A DNA stretch of 28,233 bases from a virus. The translations under genes and the position numbers were made by a program. Below are positions 1 through 7,271 of the stretch, one piece after another. Below the pieces are notes generated by a model, which had not been told where the DNA came from, made no database searches, and saw only the letters and a list, made by a program, of their open reading frames with translations. The stretch covers positions 1 through 28,233 of the IMG/VR virus record IMGVR_UViG_3300044641_005744, one strand, 5' to 3'. Position 1 is the first letter of the stretch, and each line of letters opens with the position of its first letter.

Positions 1-1
1 A

Positions 2-265
2 GGTATGCGCGACGACATCACGCTCTACTTCACGCAGCTAAAAAATAACGCCATCAGCACTTTCAACGAGATCATACGTTTGTATAACATCGTCGCGCCA
101 TTCATGGGCTTGGTGCCAATAAATGCAGGGCTTGGCATGCGAGGTGCCAGCGCATCATCTGCCACCACGACCAACATCAACCTGACGGCGAACTACGGGT
201 ATCAGAGCGAACGCAGCCTGCGCGACGACGTGCAGACCTTGCAAATGCTCTACGGAGGCGCGTGA
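2..265 (+). CDS. Tail tape measure protein, C-terminal end (partial)
   Basis: The frame is open from the first bases of the window and ends at TGA 263-265, so only about 87 C-terminal residues are present and the start lies outside. The tail end reads as a short hydrophobic stretch (FMGLVPINAGLGM), an S/T/N-rich linker with TTTNINLTANYG, and a final helix (LRDDVQTLQMLYGGA). A beta-rich NxNLxxN segment followed by a terminal helix is a common ending of siphovirus tape measure proteins, and the next gene is a distal tail (Dit-like) protein, which normally follows the tape measure gene. The assignment rests mainly on that order. It overlaps the next start by one base (TGATG). Confidence 0.55.
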   Translation, partial: GMRDDITLYFTQLKNNAISTFNEIIRLYNIVAPFMGLVPINAGLGMRGASASSATTTNINLTANYGYQSERSLRDDVQTLQMLYGGA

Positions 266-1143
266 TGCAGAACGGCCATACATTCGAAATCATCCGAGGC
301 ACGCAGACGGTAGACATCAGCGACCTGGTGAACTACGGCCTCGTGGAGTTCGACGGCTTCGGGATGCCTCCGGTGCGCCGGCTCGTGCAGCGTGGGCCGA
401 TGCAGAACGGGGATACGGACGTCGGGTATCGCCTCGATCCTCGCATCATGCGGCTGAGCGTTCTGGCGTACGCTGGATCGGAGCAAGGCATCATCGACAA
501 GCGCGCGGCGCTGCTCGGGCTGATGCGTCCGAGCGATAGCGCGCTCATTCTGCGATGGTCATATGGTGGTGTGTCGAAACAGATCGACGTGCACTACAAC
601 GGCGGGATGTCGCTGCCATCGACCGACTGGAGGCTCGGCCATCATCGCGCGGTGTTTGAGCTTCGCGCGTCAGATCCGACGTGGTATGACACATACGCGT
701 CCGAGTTCGCATTCGCACAGGGAGCAGGCGGTAGTGGATTCGCATTTAATCTTTCTGTGCCAATGACGTTCGGCGCTTCGTCGTTGAATGAGACAACGAC
801 GATTTCTCTTTCTGCAGAAAATGCATGGGTGACATTCCCGAAGGTGTACATTTACGGGCGCGTGACTTCGCCAGTGTTGACCAACCAGACGACCGGAGAC
901 AAATTGGATTTCACTGGATACGCGCTCAACGCCGGACAATACGTTGTTATTGATCTCGCCTATGGCACGAAGACAGTTCTGCGAGACGATGGCTCGAATC
1001 AGGTTTCGAAGCTGACTACAGACAGCGATCTGGCAACATGGGCGCTTCAGCCCGGCGACAATGTGATCGTGGCAACCGGCACTAATGCCGACAGCACAAC
1101 GCGCGTTGTATTGTTCTACAACGCGCGTTATATCGGAGTGTGA
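265..1143 (+). CDS. Distal tail protein (Dit-like, siphovirus tail family)
   Basis: This 292-residue protein probably forms the ring joining the tail tube to the tip. The N-terminal part has the Dit-like pattern: an early statement of a region of interest (DISDLVNYGLVEFDGFG), a P-x-RR-L-V-x-RGP turn, then a beta-rich domain with DP-x-W-YDTY near residue 140, where Dit proteins typically read DPxxY. The C-terminal half resembles a galectin-like or carbohydrate-binding insertion (WVTFPKVYIYG, then TTGDKLDFTG), as in evolved Dit proteins. ATG 265 is preferred over the overlapping GTG 262 because GGAGG at 254-258 sits 6 nt upstream of it. The position between the tape measure end and a fibre supports the call. 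Confidence 0.75.
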   Translation: MQNGHTFEIIRGTQTVDISDLVNYGLVEFDGFGMPPVRRLVQRGPMQNGDTDVGYRLDPRIMRLSVLAYAGSEQGIIDKRAALLGLMRPSDSALILRWSYGGVSKQIDVHYNGGMSLPSTDWRLGHHRAVFELRASDPTWYDTYASEFAFAQGAGGSGFAFNLSVPMTFGASSLNETTTISLSAENAWVTFPKVYIYGRVTSPVLTNQTTGDKLDFTGYALNAGQYVVIDLAYGTKTVLRDDGSNQVSKLTTDSDLATWALQPGDNVIVATGTNADSTTRVVLFYNARYIGV

Positions 1144-1144
1144 C

Positions 1145-2746
1145 ATGACAGGTGTTTCTAGATTCTGGTCCACGAATGGCACGGGCGATGGCACGAGCGG
1201 CGGATACACGCAGGCGGACTTTGGACGCTATCTTGCTAGTTCGTTGATCACAAACACCGCGACTGAAGGCGTGCTGTTTGGGGTGCTCAACAACCTTGTT
1301 GTCTCAGCCTCTGGTGCTAATGCGACAATCGGTACAGGTGCCGCAGTCGTCTACGACAAGTTCTACTACAACTCATCGTCGTTCAATTTGGCGATTGACC
1401 CAGAACTGACAACGCGCACTGACGGCGTAGTGCTCCGATATGATCCAACCGCGCAAACAGTTCGCGCCGTCGTCAAAAAGAATGACGTGACTGTGACGCA
1501 GACGGCCGGCGGATCTGGCGTTTGGGAAATTCTCATTGCCACTGTGTCCGTCGTATCTGGCTCTGCGACAGGTGCTACAGACGCTCGAAGCTACTGCAAA
1601 TCTCCTGCTGCATATGGATGGTTCCGAAGTGCTCTCACTCTCAGTAGCACTCTGACGGTGTCAAGCAACGCGACCGTGAACGGCGTGCTATCCTCCAGCA
1701 GCGCCAATGTCAACGGCGCGTTCGCAGCGAGCAGTGCGACGGTTAACGGCAACCTCAACGTCACGGGCACGACGACGATTGCCACGCTTTCAGGCACGGG
1801 GATCGTCGGCGCGACGAACCTCGCAACGGATTCCGTGACGACGGTGAAGATCGCGGCCAGCAATGTGACATCGGCGAAAATCGCGGATGGGGCGATTGTC
1901 GAGGCGAAGATTGCATCGGCGGCTGTCACGTCTGCGAAAATCGGCACGGGCGCAGTTCTCACGACGAACATTGGGGACTCGCAGGTGACGTCTGCGAAAA
2001 TCGCCGATGCAAACGTCACAACGGCGAAACTCAACGCTAATGCTGTTGTCACCACGAGCATCACAGACCTCAACGTGACGACTGCGAAGATCGCAGCAAG
2101 CGCCGTCACGTCGGCGAAGATCGGCGCAAGCGCGGTGCAGACGGCAAACATCGCCGACTACGCGGTGGAATCGCTGAAAATTGACACCAGCGCGGTGACG
2201 ACGGCGAAGATTGCGGATGTGAACGTCACCGAGGCGAAGATCGCCAGCAGCGCCGTCACCTCCGGGAAGATCGCAAGCGGCGCGGTGACGCTTGGCAAGC
2301 TCGCCACGAACAGCATTGATGAGGACAACATCAAGGCAGACGTCGTCACCGGCGCAAAGATCGGTGAATGGGCCGTGAAGTTCGGCGGGCGTCAGGGCGG
2401 CAACTCCGACAATTGGGCAACGCCGGGAACCTCCGAATACAAAAACCCCATCAGCGCAACGTATGGCAGCGAGGTGCTGATGTGCTCTGGATCAATCCAG
2501 ATCAGCATTTCCGCTGCTGCAAGCGGGACGGCCAACGTGACGTTCTACGACAAGGACACGGGGTCGGCTCCGTTTGCGACCAACCCTATCATGGTCATTG
2601 CGAACAACGGCTCGCCAGACTACATCATTGACATTTCGGCCATCAGCACTTCCGGCGGCACTGTTCGCGCGACGCACAAGGCGGGCACATCGGCGACGAC
2701 GACCGTTACCGTGTGGTGGATCGCCATCGGCACGACGACTATCTAA
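1145..2746 (+). CDS. Tail fibre / receptor-binding protein with decapeptide repeats
   Basis: A 533-residue protein in three parts. Residues 1 to about 160 form a globular N-terminal region, likely for attachment to the tail tip. A low-complexity S/T/N-rich stretch follows (NATVNGVLSSSSANVNGAFA). Residues about 230-409 are 18 tandem ten-residue units close to AVTTAKIAxx. The C-terminal domain of about 120 residues has a possible trimerising or receptor-binding beta fold (CSGSIQISISAAASG, then VWWIAIGTTTI). Short A/V-T-x-A-K-I repeats are typical of fibrous, trimeric beta-structured phage fibres. ATG 1145 is chosen because GGAG at 1135-1138 precedes it; a longer frame begins at 1085 inside the previous gene without a ribosome binding site. 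Confidence 0.75.
   Translation: MTGVSRFWSTNGTGDGTSGGYTQADFGRYLASSLITNTATEGVLFGVLNNLVVSASGANATIGTGAAVVYDKFYYNSSSFNLAIDPELTTRTDGVVLRYDPTAQTVRAVVKKNDVTVTQTAGGSGVWEILIATVSVVSGSATGATDARSYCKSPAAYGWFRSALTLSSTLTVSSNATVNGVLSSSSANVNGAFAASSATVNGNLNVTGTTTIATLSGTGIVGATNLATDSVTTVKIAASNVTSAKIADGAIVEAKIASAAVTSAKIGTGAVLTTNIGDSQVTSAKIADANVTTAKLNANAVVTTSITDLNVTTAKIAASAVTSAKIGASAVQTANIADYAVESLKIDTSAVTTAKIADVNVTEAKIASSAVTSGKIASGAVTLGKLATNSIDEDNIKADVVTGAKIGEWAVKFGGRQGGNSDNWATPGTSEYKNPISATYGSEVLMCSGSIQISISAAASGTANVTFYDKDTGSAPFATNPIMVIANNGSPDYIIDISAISTSGGTVRATHKAGTSATTTVTVWWIAIGTTTI
1832..2371 (+). repeat. 18 x 30-bp tandem coding repeats in fibre gene
   Basis: Eighteen consecutive 30-base units encode decapeptides such as NVTSAKIADG, AVTSAKIGTG, NVTTAKIAAS and SIDEDNIKAD. 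The first unit is SVTTVKIAAS and the last VVTGAKIGEW. Nucleotide identity between units is only partial, with frequent gcgaaNatc and gtcacg words, so the array is old or diversified rather than recently expanded. Confidence 0.9.
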
Positions 2747-2749
2747 ATC

Positions 2750-3853
2750 ATGGGCGCAGAATACCAACTCCGCATCGTAGACACCGCAGGAGCTACGCAG
2801 GCGATCATCACCGATTACTTGCAGCTGGCCTACACGCGCGTCGTCAACGCTGCGGGGATGGTGTCATTTGATCTGCGGGCCGATCACCCGGCGATCTCCT
2901 ACATCGTCCACAACAACCAGGTAGAGGTGTGGAGGCGCAACGAAACAATCGGCCTCGCATGGCGCAGGGAGATCGTCGGCATCATCCGCTCGCTGACGTG
3001 GACGACGTCGGATTCGACCATCGTGCGCGTGACGGCTCCCGGCGCAATGGCAATGCTGGGATGGAACATCGTAGCGTTTCGCGCGGGGACGGCCAACAGG
3101 TCGCTGTTCACGAATCTGAGCGCGCGGCGCGTGATGTCGCGCATCGTGCAATACAACTGCACGGCGACGGGAGCGACGTCTGCACGTCTGCGGCCTGCCA
3201 CATCATCGGGGAAGATCAGCGGCCTCTACACGATCACGTTCGAGGCCGAGGTAACTGGCGGCAACACCATTGACTACGGATGCGCCTACGCCAACGTGCT
3301 ACTGGCCTTGCAGGACGTGCAGAAGATCGCGGGGGGAGACTTCGACCTTGTGAAGACGGCCGGCGCGACGTTTGAGTACCGGTGGTATACCGGGCAGCTT
3401 GGCACGGACAAGACGGCGACGGTGCGGTTCAGCCTGGAGCTGGGCAACATGTCGGAGCCGGTGTTCACGGATGAGCGGCTCTCGGAGCGTACGGTGGCGA
3501 TCGTCGGCGGACAGGGCGAGGATGCCGATCGCATGGTGGTAGTGGAGACGGGCGGAGGATACGTTGTGTCATCGCGCGCCTTTGAGATGTTCGTGAATGC
3601 CAGCAGCGACGAGACACGGCGCGCGCTTGTCGCTCGCGGGGATCAGGCGATTGATGACGCGCGCGCGAAGCCGCAGTTTTCGTTTGTGGCACTACAAGCG
3701 CCAAATGCGTACTACGGGGTGCACTATGATCTGGGAGACCTTGTGACGGGCGTGTATCGCGGCGTGTCCTACACCGAGAAGGTGGACAGTGTCGCGGTGC
3801 AGTTCGATTCGCAGGCAGGAGAGCAGATCGACGTGCAGATGAAGCAGGTGTAA
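2750..3853 (+). CDS. Siphovirus ReqiPepy6 Gp37-like tail protein
   Basis: A 367-residue protein resembling the Gp37-like family of phage ReqiPepy6. These are tail-tip proteins related to the hub or Tal fold, usually encoded just after Dit or fibre genes. Visible features are an N-terminal strand set describing a bounded region (LQLAYTRVVNAAGMVSFDLR, then NNQVEVWRR), a central SARRVMSRIV helix, and a C-terminal half with EPVFTDERLSERT, VGGQGE and YDLGDLVTGVY. The last motif is the characteristic D-x-GD-x-V ending of hub-like domains. It starts three bases after the fibre stop. There is no good Shine-Dalgarno sequence, so translational coupling is likely. No lysozyme or peptidase domain is seen. 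Confidence 0.7.
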   Translation: MGAEYQLRIVDTAGATQAIITDYLQLAYTRVVNAAGMVSFDLRADHPAISYIVHNNQVEVWRRNETIGLAWRREIVGIIRSLTWTTSDSTIVRVTAPGAMAMLGWNIVAFRAGTANRSLFTNLSARRVMSRIVQYNCTATGATSARLRPATSSGKISGLYTITFEAEVTGGNTIDYGCAYANVLLALQDVQKIAGGDFDLVKTAGATFEYRWYTGQLGTDKTATVRFSLELGNMSEPVFTDERLSERTVAIVGGQGEDADRMVVVETGGGYVVSSRAFEMFVNASSDETRRALVARGDQAIDDARAKPQFSFVALQAPNAYYGVHYDLGDLVTGVYRGVSYTEKVDSVAVQFDSQAGEQIDVQMKQV

Positions 3854-3855
3854 CG

Positions 3856-4107
3856 ATGGTGACGGATGAGATGTTTGAGAAGCTCATGATGCGCCTGCTC
3901 GCTGCTGAGCGGCGCATAGCACGGCTGGAGCAAGAAGCGCGCACGGACACGACGCCGGCGTTCGTGCTGCACGTTGCTACGACTGGAACGGCGTGGACGG
4001 ATGGTGGCTCAATCCGCGTCGGCAGCAAGGCGCAGACATACGGCACAGACCAATACGGTCAGCAGGTCTACAAGGCGGAGACGGCCGAAGTCTTCCGATG
4101 GGAGTAA
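3856..4107 (+). CDS. Small protein with N-terminal coiled coil
   Basis: An 83-residue protein of unrecognised family. Residues 1-30 form an amphipathic helix (MFEKLMMRLLAAERRIARLE) likely to oligomerise, followed by a short beta-rich, glycine-containing domain ending in EVFRWE. It lies two bases after the Gp37-like gene and three bases before the next fibre-like gene, so it belongs to the tail operon. A small adaptor or chaperone of the adjacent fibre is plausible but only inferred from position. Confidence 0.6.
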   Translation: MVTDEMFEKLMMRLLAAERRIARLEQEARTDTTPAFVLHVATTGTAWTDGGSIRVGSKAQTYGTDQYGQQVYKAETAEVFRWE

Positions 4108-4110
4108 CGC

Positions 4111-4653
4111 ATGGCAACAAATTTCCCGACCAGCATCGACAGCTACACGACGAAGGTAAACAACGTTGACACCATCGACGCGGCCAACGTGAACGACCTA
4201 CAAGACGCGATGGTGCAGGTTGAGACGATCCTCGGAGCGAGCAGCAGGCGGCGCACATCATGGACGCCGACGCTGACGTTCGAGACCACCGCGCCCACAA
4301 GCATTACATATGCAGCAACGACCGGCGGATGGTATGCCAGATTCGGCTCGTTGATCTACATGACGGGGCGTGTTGATCTTGCAACCCTTAGCGGCGGCAG
4401 TGGTAACGTCAATATTTCGCTGCCCGTCAATTCGCAGACCGGTAACTTTGATCTGTCCACAATCACCATTTCCACGACAGGAAACTGGACGACCTTATAT
4501 CCTGCGGTCGGACGCATCGCCGTTGTAGGAGGCGTCGCTGGCGTATTCCGTCTGTATTCTTACGCCGCTGCCACTGGCGTTACCGTACTGACCAACTCAA
4601 ACACGACTAGCACATCTTCGGTGTTGTTCAGCGGGTTCTATTGGCACGCGTGA
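4111..4653 (+). CDS. Minor fibre-like / receptor-binding structural protein
   Basis: A 180-residue protein. The first 45 residues carry the FPTSIDSYTTKVNNVDTIDA motif followed by NDLQDAMVQVETILG. This attachment segment is often found at the N-terminus of phage tail and capsid fibre proteins. The rest is a beta-rich C-terminal domain (WTPTLTFE, then WYARFGSLIYMTGRVDLA, ending SVLFSGFYWHA) of the type seen in small trimeric fibre tips. A ribosome binding site is weak (GGAG at 4099-4102). It is probably a virion-surface decoration or receptor-binding protein. Family-level function is inferred from these motifs. Confidence 0.65.
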   Translation: MATNFPTSIDSYTTKVNNVDTIDAANVNDLQDAMVQVETILGASSRRRTSWTPTLTFETTAPTSITYAATTGGWYARFGSLIYMTGRVDLATLSGGSGNVNISLPVNSQTGNFDLSTITISTTGNWTTLYPAVGRIAVVGGVAGVFRLYSYAAATGVTVLTNSNTTSTSSVLFSGFYWHA

Positions 4654-4654
4654 G

Positions 4655-4882
4655 GTGAGTTTCCACAGGACGGAGAACGGCGCGGGCGAGGTTCTGCGCG
4701 CGAACATGGGGAGGGGATTCTGGGTGCACGAGGTGGCCGTGCCGTGCACCGGGGAGTTCGCGCCGTCTCACGTGACGTACGACGGCTTCTCGGCCTTCAG
4801 CACGCGCTGGCCGTCCGGGATCGTTGCGCACGATGGGAGGTTCGAGTGCCCGATCGGGCGGACGGCCGTCGTGCGCGACTAG
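4655..4882 (+). CDS. Hypothetical protein, end of tail operon
   Basis: A 75-residue frame with a GTG start at 4655, one base after the stop of the previous gene, and no clear ribosome binding site. An internal ATG at 4706 is an alternative. The protein is rich in aromatic and glycine residues (GRGFWVHEVAVPCTGEF), has two cysteines in the middle and end, and resembles nothing I recognise. It fills the space up to the convergent leftward gene, overlapping its stop by four bases, which supports it as the last gene of the rightward tail block. Confidence 0.45.
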   Translation: MSFHRTENGAGEVLRANMGRGFWVHEVAVPCTGEFAPSHVTYDGFSAFSTRWPSGIVAHDGRFECPIGRTAVVRD

Positions 4883-5235
4883 CGTTTCGTTTCGGTTGCG
4901 CGGCGCTGCTGTTCGCGCGCGAGAATCTCGTTCTGGCGCAGCATGATTTCTTCTCGGTCTCGGTCGCGCTTCGCTTTCTCTTCGGCGTCGAACTGCTGCC
5001 GACGGCGCAGGCGCTCCTCAGTGACCATGTTGTGCCACGTGCGGCGCTCGACCTCGGACTCCTTGCGCGAAAGTTCCTGAATGCAGTTGCCGTTGACGAG
5101 GCGATAGATGCGCAGGTGGCGATTGTTTTTCGAGCGGCCGAAGATCGCTTCGTAGAGACTGTGAAACCGCTCCACGATGAACGGCTTCCCGTTGCGTAGG
5201 TCAACGAGGCAGTGCGTGAGCGGCGGATCAATCAT
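4879..5235 (-). CDS. Hypothetical protein with charged C-terminal helix
   Basis: A 118-residue protein of unknown function. The first 60 residues are mixed alpha/beta (THCLVDLRNGKPFIVERF, then RHLRIYRLVNGNCIQEL). The last 55 residues form a long, highly charged helix (EERLRRRQQFDAEEKAKRDR). ATG 5235 overlaps the upstream HTH/zinc-ribbon gene by 8 bases but has no Shine-Dalgarno. The alternative GTG at 5256 has AAGGAG four bases upstream and would add seven residues. It is the last gene of the leftward early block, convergent with the tail operon. Confidence 0.55.
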   Translation of the reverse strand: MIDPPLTHCLVDLRNGKPFIVERFHSLYEAIFGRSKNNRHLRIYRLVNGNCIQELSRKESEVERRTWHNMVTEERLRRRQQFDAEEKAKRDRDREEIMLRQNEILAREQQRRATETKR

Positions 5236-5476
5236 TTGCTGTAGCTTGTTTGTCACGGCACTCCTTGCAGTATTTCTTGTTGTGGTGTTTGACATCGACG
5301 GGCTCCCCGCACTGGCGGCAGGGCTTGGCGATGTCGTCGAACAGCTCGATCTTGTGCCAGTACGAGGCAAGCGCGGTTGAGTATCCGAGCCGGCGCGCTG
5401 CGAGGCTGGCGTTGTATCCGCATGCGACGTACATTTCGCGGATGAGCTTGCGCCGGCCGTCGTCCATCTTGTTCAC
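5228..5476 (-). CDS. Small HTH plus zinc-ribbon DNA-binding protein
   Basis: An 82-residue protein. Residues 5-40 form an HTH of the homeodomain-like/Fis style (MYVACGYNASLAARRLGY, then LASYWHKI). It is followed by a treble-clef or zinc-ribbon motif with CRQC and CKEC pairs about 14 residues apart. GTG 5474-5476 is preferred over ATG 5465-5467 because GGAGG sits 6 nt before the GTG but 15 nt before the ATG, and the GTG overlaps the previous stop as GTGA. The same HTH-plus-zinc module appears in a larger, duplicated form in the gene at 15053. It is likely a phage transcription or replication accessory factor; the target is unknown. Confidence 0.65.
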   Translation of the reverse strand: MNKMDDGRRKLIREMYVACGYNASLAARRLGYSTALASYWHKIELFDDIAKPCRQCGEPVDVKHHNKKYCKECRDKQATAND

Positions 5477-6270
5477 GGCCTGCCTCCGGCGGCGTTTGGC
5501 TTCAGTGCGCTGATGATCACGCGGAGACTCTCGTTCTGCACGGTCGGCGCGTCCGCCAGGTAGACGTGTTCGCGGCTCGTGCCGATGAAGGCGTTGCCAG
5601 AGAACATGCGCAGCGAGTCGTGAAACCACCTTGCGTTGACCATCGTAACGCTGTCGTCCATGAGAGGGTTCACGCACAGCACGTGACGCGGAAATTCTTC
5701 GGTGCCGACCATCGCGCGAATGCTGACGGACTGCGGCGAGTAGCGCACGAGGAGAGGCGCCATCTCCTGCCCTTTGCTTTTCTGTCGCTCGACCATCGGC
5801 CAGTCTTTCATTGCCTTGCGGCAGTATGGCGCGTCAAACTCCGCAGCGTTGCGCGGCATGATCTGCTTCTCGTAGAGCCGCTTTACGCCGTCCCATCGTT
5901 CGTCCAGCTCCATCGCCTGCGATCCGTTGCGGTGCCGCGCATCCTCGCCGGGGAGTGGCGTTGTGTCGATGCGCAGCTTGCCGTCGATGAGCGACAGCGT
6001 GGCGGAGTCGGCCTTCGCAATTTCGGCCATCTGGTATTTCAGGTACTGGCCGCTGATTGAGATTGGCTCATGGTCGCCTGCGTCCACGCCTTCGACGCTG
6101 ACGACGGCGCGGTAGCCATCTGTGCCGCCGACGTAGAGCGCGCTGCCGGAGACCCACATGCTGACGCACTTGAGGTTGGCGCGCGGCTCAACCTTCGGGA
6201 CGATCGTCAGCGCGCGGGAGACCATCTCCTTGAAGCGCGTGTAGGTGAGCGTGCAGATGTTGGTGTTCAT
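5473..6270 (-). CDS. DNA polymerase sliding clamp-like protein (beta clamp-related)
   Basis: A 265-residue protein resembling the DnaN beta-clamp family. Residues about 27-60 carry the pattern of a beta-strand pair followed by TDGYRAVVS, close to the TDGYRL signature of bacterial beta clamps. Near the end, VNARWFHDSLRMFSG resembles the conserved strand and helix with which clamp domains begin their last repeat, and SLRVIISALKP resembles the clamp's closing strand. It is shorter than bacterial DnaN (about 366 residues) and closer to two-domain clamps. ATG 6270 overlaps the upstream stop as ATGA, with AGGTGG just before it. It may tether the host or phage polymerase, or modulate the host clamp loader. 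The fold assignment is by motif only. Confidence 0.55.
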   Translation of the reverse strand: MNTNICTLTYTRFKEMVSRALTIVPKVEPRANLKCVSMWVSGSALYVGGTDGYRAVVSVEGVDAGDHEPISISGQYLKYQMAEIAKADSATLSLIDGKLRIDTTPLPGEDARHRNGSQAMELDERWDGVKRLYEKQIMPRNAAEFDAPYCRKAMKDWPMVERQKSKGQEMAPLLVRYSPQSVSIRAMVGTEEFPRHVLCVNPLMDDSVTMVNARWFHDSLRMFSGNAFIGTSREHVYLADAPTVQNESLRVIISALKPNAAGGRP

Positions 6271-6572
6271 GCGACCACCTGCCATTCGTTGTATTCAAGG
6301 CCCGACTCCTGCGCGACGACCTGCGCAGTGGTAGGATTGTCGTACGCCGCGAAGATGTATTCGTAGCCGTGTTCTATTTCGGTGATGACGTAGGCGTAGG
6401 TGGGCGCGCCTTCCGACGTGCAGCGGAGCTTGCATTCGTATGCTCTCCAGTCGTTGCCTCGCATCTTCGTTTCGGCGTCAGCAAGCGCGACATTGAGGAA
6501 AAGCACGTGCTCCTTGATGCGATCGCCGTCGCTGACGAACCACGCGCGGCGAGATTTGATAATCGGATTCAT
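6267..6572 (-). CDS. Hypothetical early protein (101 aa)
   Basis: A small soluble alpha/beta protein (AWFVSDGDRIKEHVLFLNVA, then YAYVITEIEHGYEYIFAAYD) of no family I recognise. It overlaps the clamp-like gene by four bases (ATGA), indicating translational coupling. The start at 6572 has no Shine-Dalgarno; instead an 8-bp GC-rich hairpin lies 10 bases upstream, at 6582-6604. Function unknown. Confidence 0.6.
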   Translation of the reverse strand: MNPIIKSRRAWFVSDGDRIKEHVLFLNVALADAETKMRGNDWRAYECKLRCTSEGAPTYAYVITEIEHGYEYIFAAYDNPTTAQVVAQESGLEYNEWQVVA

Positions 6573-6581
6573 GATGAGAGA

Positions 6582-6604
6582 AGCCCCGCATCACACGCGG
6601 GGCT
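6582..6604 (-). terminator. GC-rich hairpin between small early genes (terminator-like)
   Basis: AGCCCCGC pairs perfectly with GCGGGGCT (8 bp) around a 7-base loop. On the minus strand it is followed by ttctctc, a pyrimidine-rich but not U-rich stretch. It sits between the 29-aa membrane-protein gene and the 101-aa gene, so it may be a weak terminator or an mRNA processing or stability element. Confidence 0.45.
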
Positions 6605-6610
6605 GGTGGT

Positions 6611-6700
6611 CTAGCGAGTCGCTGCGGCGTAGACGATCATCCACACGACGCAGGCGAATGCGAGGACGACGAGGACGAGGGCGTCGATGAATTGCTTCAT
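6611..6700 (-). CDS. 29-aa single-span membrane peptide
   Basis: MKQFIDALVLVVLAFACVVW begins a 29-residue peptide that is almost entirely one membrane span (residues 7-26). Its ATG at 6698-6700 overlaps the stop of the upstream 58-aa gene as ATGA, a coupling signature that supports real translation. Function unknown; a phage membrane effector, superinfection-exclusion peptide or small lysis modulator are possibilities. Too short for usual gene-calling limits. Confidence 0.5.
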   Translation of the reverse strand: MKQFIDALVLVVLAFACVVWMIVYAAATR

Positions 6701-6873
6701 GGGAAGAGATAGAGCGGAACGTAGAACACGGCGAGCAGCCCGATGGGGATGAGGATCAACCCGAACAGCGCCTGCCGCATGAATTCGCTCATCGCGTCGA
6801 CCTGCTGCTGGCGTCGGTATTCGCGCTCGTCGTAGTCGTCGTATCGTCGGTAGTCGTTTCGTCGGTTTCTCAT
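6697..6873 (-). CDS. 58-aa membrane protein with Arg/Tyr/Asp-rich head
   Basis: This is an ATG-to-TGA frame of 58 codons. Residues 1-27 are extremely charged and repetitive (RRNDYRRYDDYDEREYRRQQ). Residues about 36-57 form one hydrophobic span (LFGLILIPIGLLAVFYVPLY). The N-terminus probably stays cytoplasmic. It overlaps the 29-aa membrane peptide by ATGA. No Shine-Dalgarno is seen before ATG 6873, which weakens the call; the composition and the coupled downstream gene support it. Function unknown. Confidence 0.5.
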   Translation of the reverse strand: MRNRRNDYRRYDDYDEREYRRQQQVDAMSEFMRQALFGLILIPIGLLAVFYVPLYLFP

Positions 6874-6896
6874 GGCTAGATGAATTTGAGTGTGTT

Positions 6897-7244
6897 CTAC
6901 CTGTTATCGATGCGATCGCGCAGCAGAATAAATAGTTTCGCAAGCTGATCTTCAAATGCGGTTCCTCTGAGATCAGACTGCATGTCTTCGATTGCTCTGA
7001 CGTCTTCGTATGCGATATTCCCGCTCATCACGTCGCAAAAGATTTCAATCAGACGTTCGTATTTGCTTTGCCAATCAGCAGCGCTATGAAACCCTTTCAA
7101 TCGTGAGGCCACCAATTCATTGGCAAGCCCCTTCTTCATAATCACTTTTTGCAGAGTCGTGCGTGGGACATTGAGTTCACGAGCAGTGGCTGCGATGTTC
7201 CCGCTATTGTTTGTAAGTGACTGCTTGATCTGTTCTTCGGTCAT
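6897..7244 (-). CDS. Fis-type HTH DNA-binding protein
   Basis: A 115-residue protein. Residues 2-42 form a Fis/HTH_8-like helix-turn-helix (IKQSLTNNSGNIAATARELN, then VPRTTLQKVIMKKG), followed by a helical, acidic C-terminal domain that probably dimerises. The N-terminal layout (ten-residue helix, S-GN-x5-A-x2-L-x-V, R-x2-L-x-K) is the same as in the phage's own TerS at 24613, so the two share an ancestral DNA-binding module. AGGAG lies 8 nt before the ATG. Probably a regulator of early genes; the operator is not identified. Confidence 0.7.
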   Translation of the reverse strand: MTEEQIKQSLTNNSGNIAATARELNVPRTTLQKVIMKKGLANELVASRLKGFHSAADWQSKYERLIEIFCDVMSGNIAYEDVRAIEDMQSDLRGTAFEDQLAKLFILLRDRIDNR

Positions 7245-7271
7245 TGTGATTACTCCTTGTGAATGCTGCTT

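Noticed and set aside
1591-2151. Minus-strand frame opposite the fibre repeats
   Set aside because: It is repetitive only because the sense repeats are periodic; no ribosome binding site and a hydrophobic low-complexity product.
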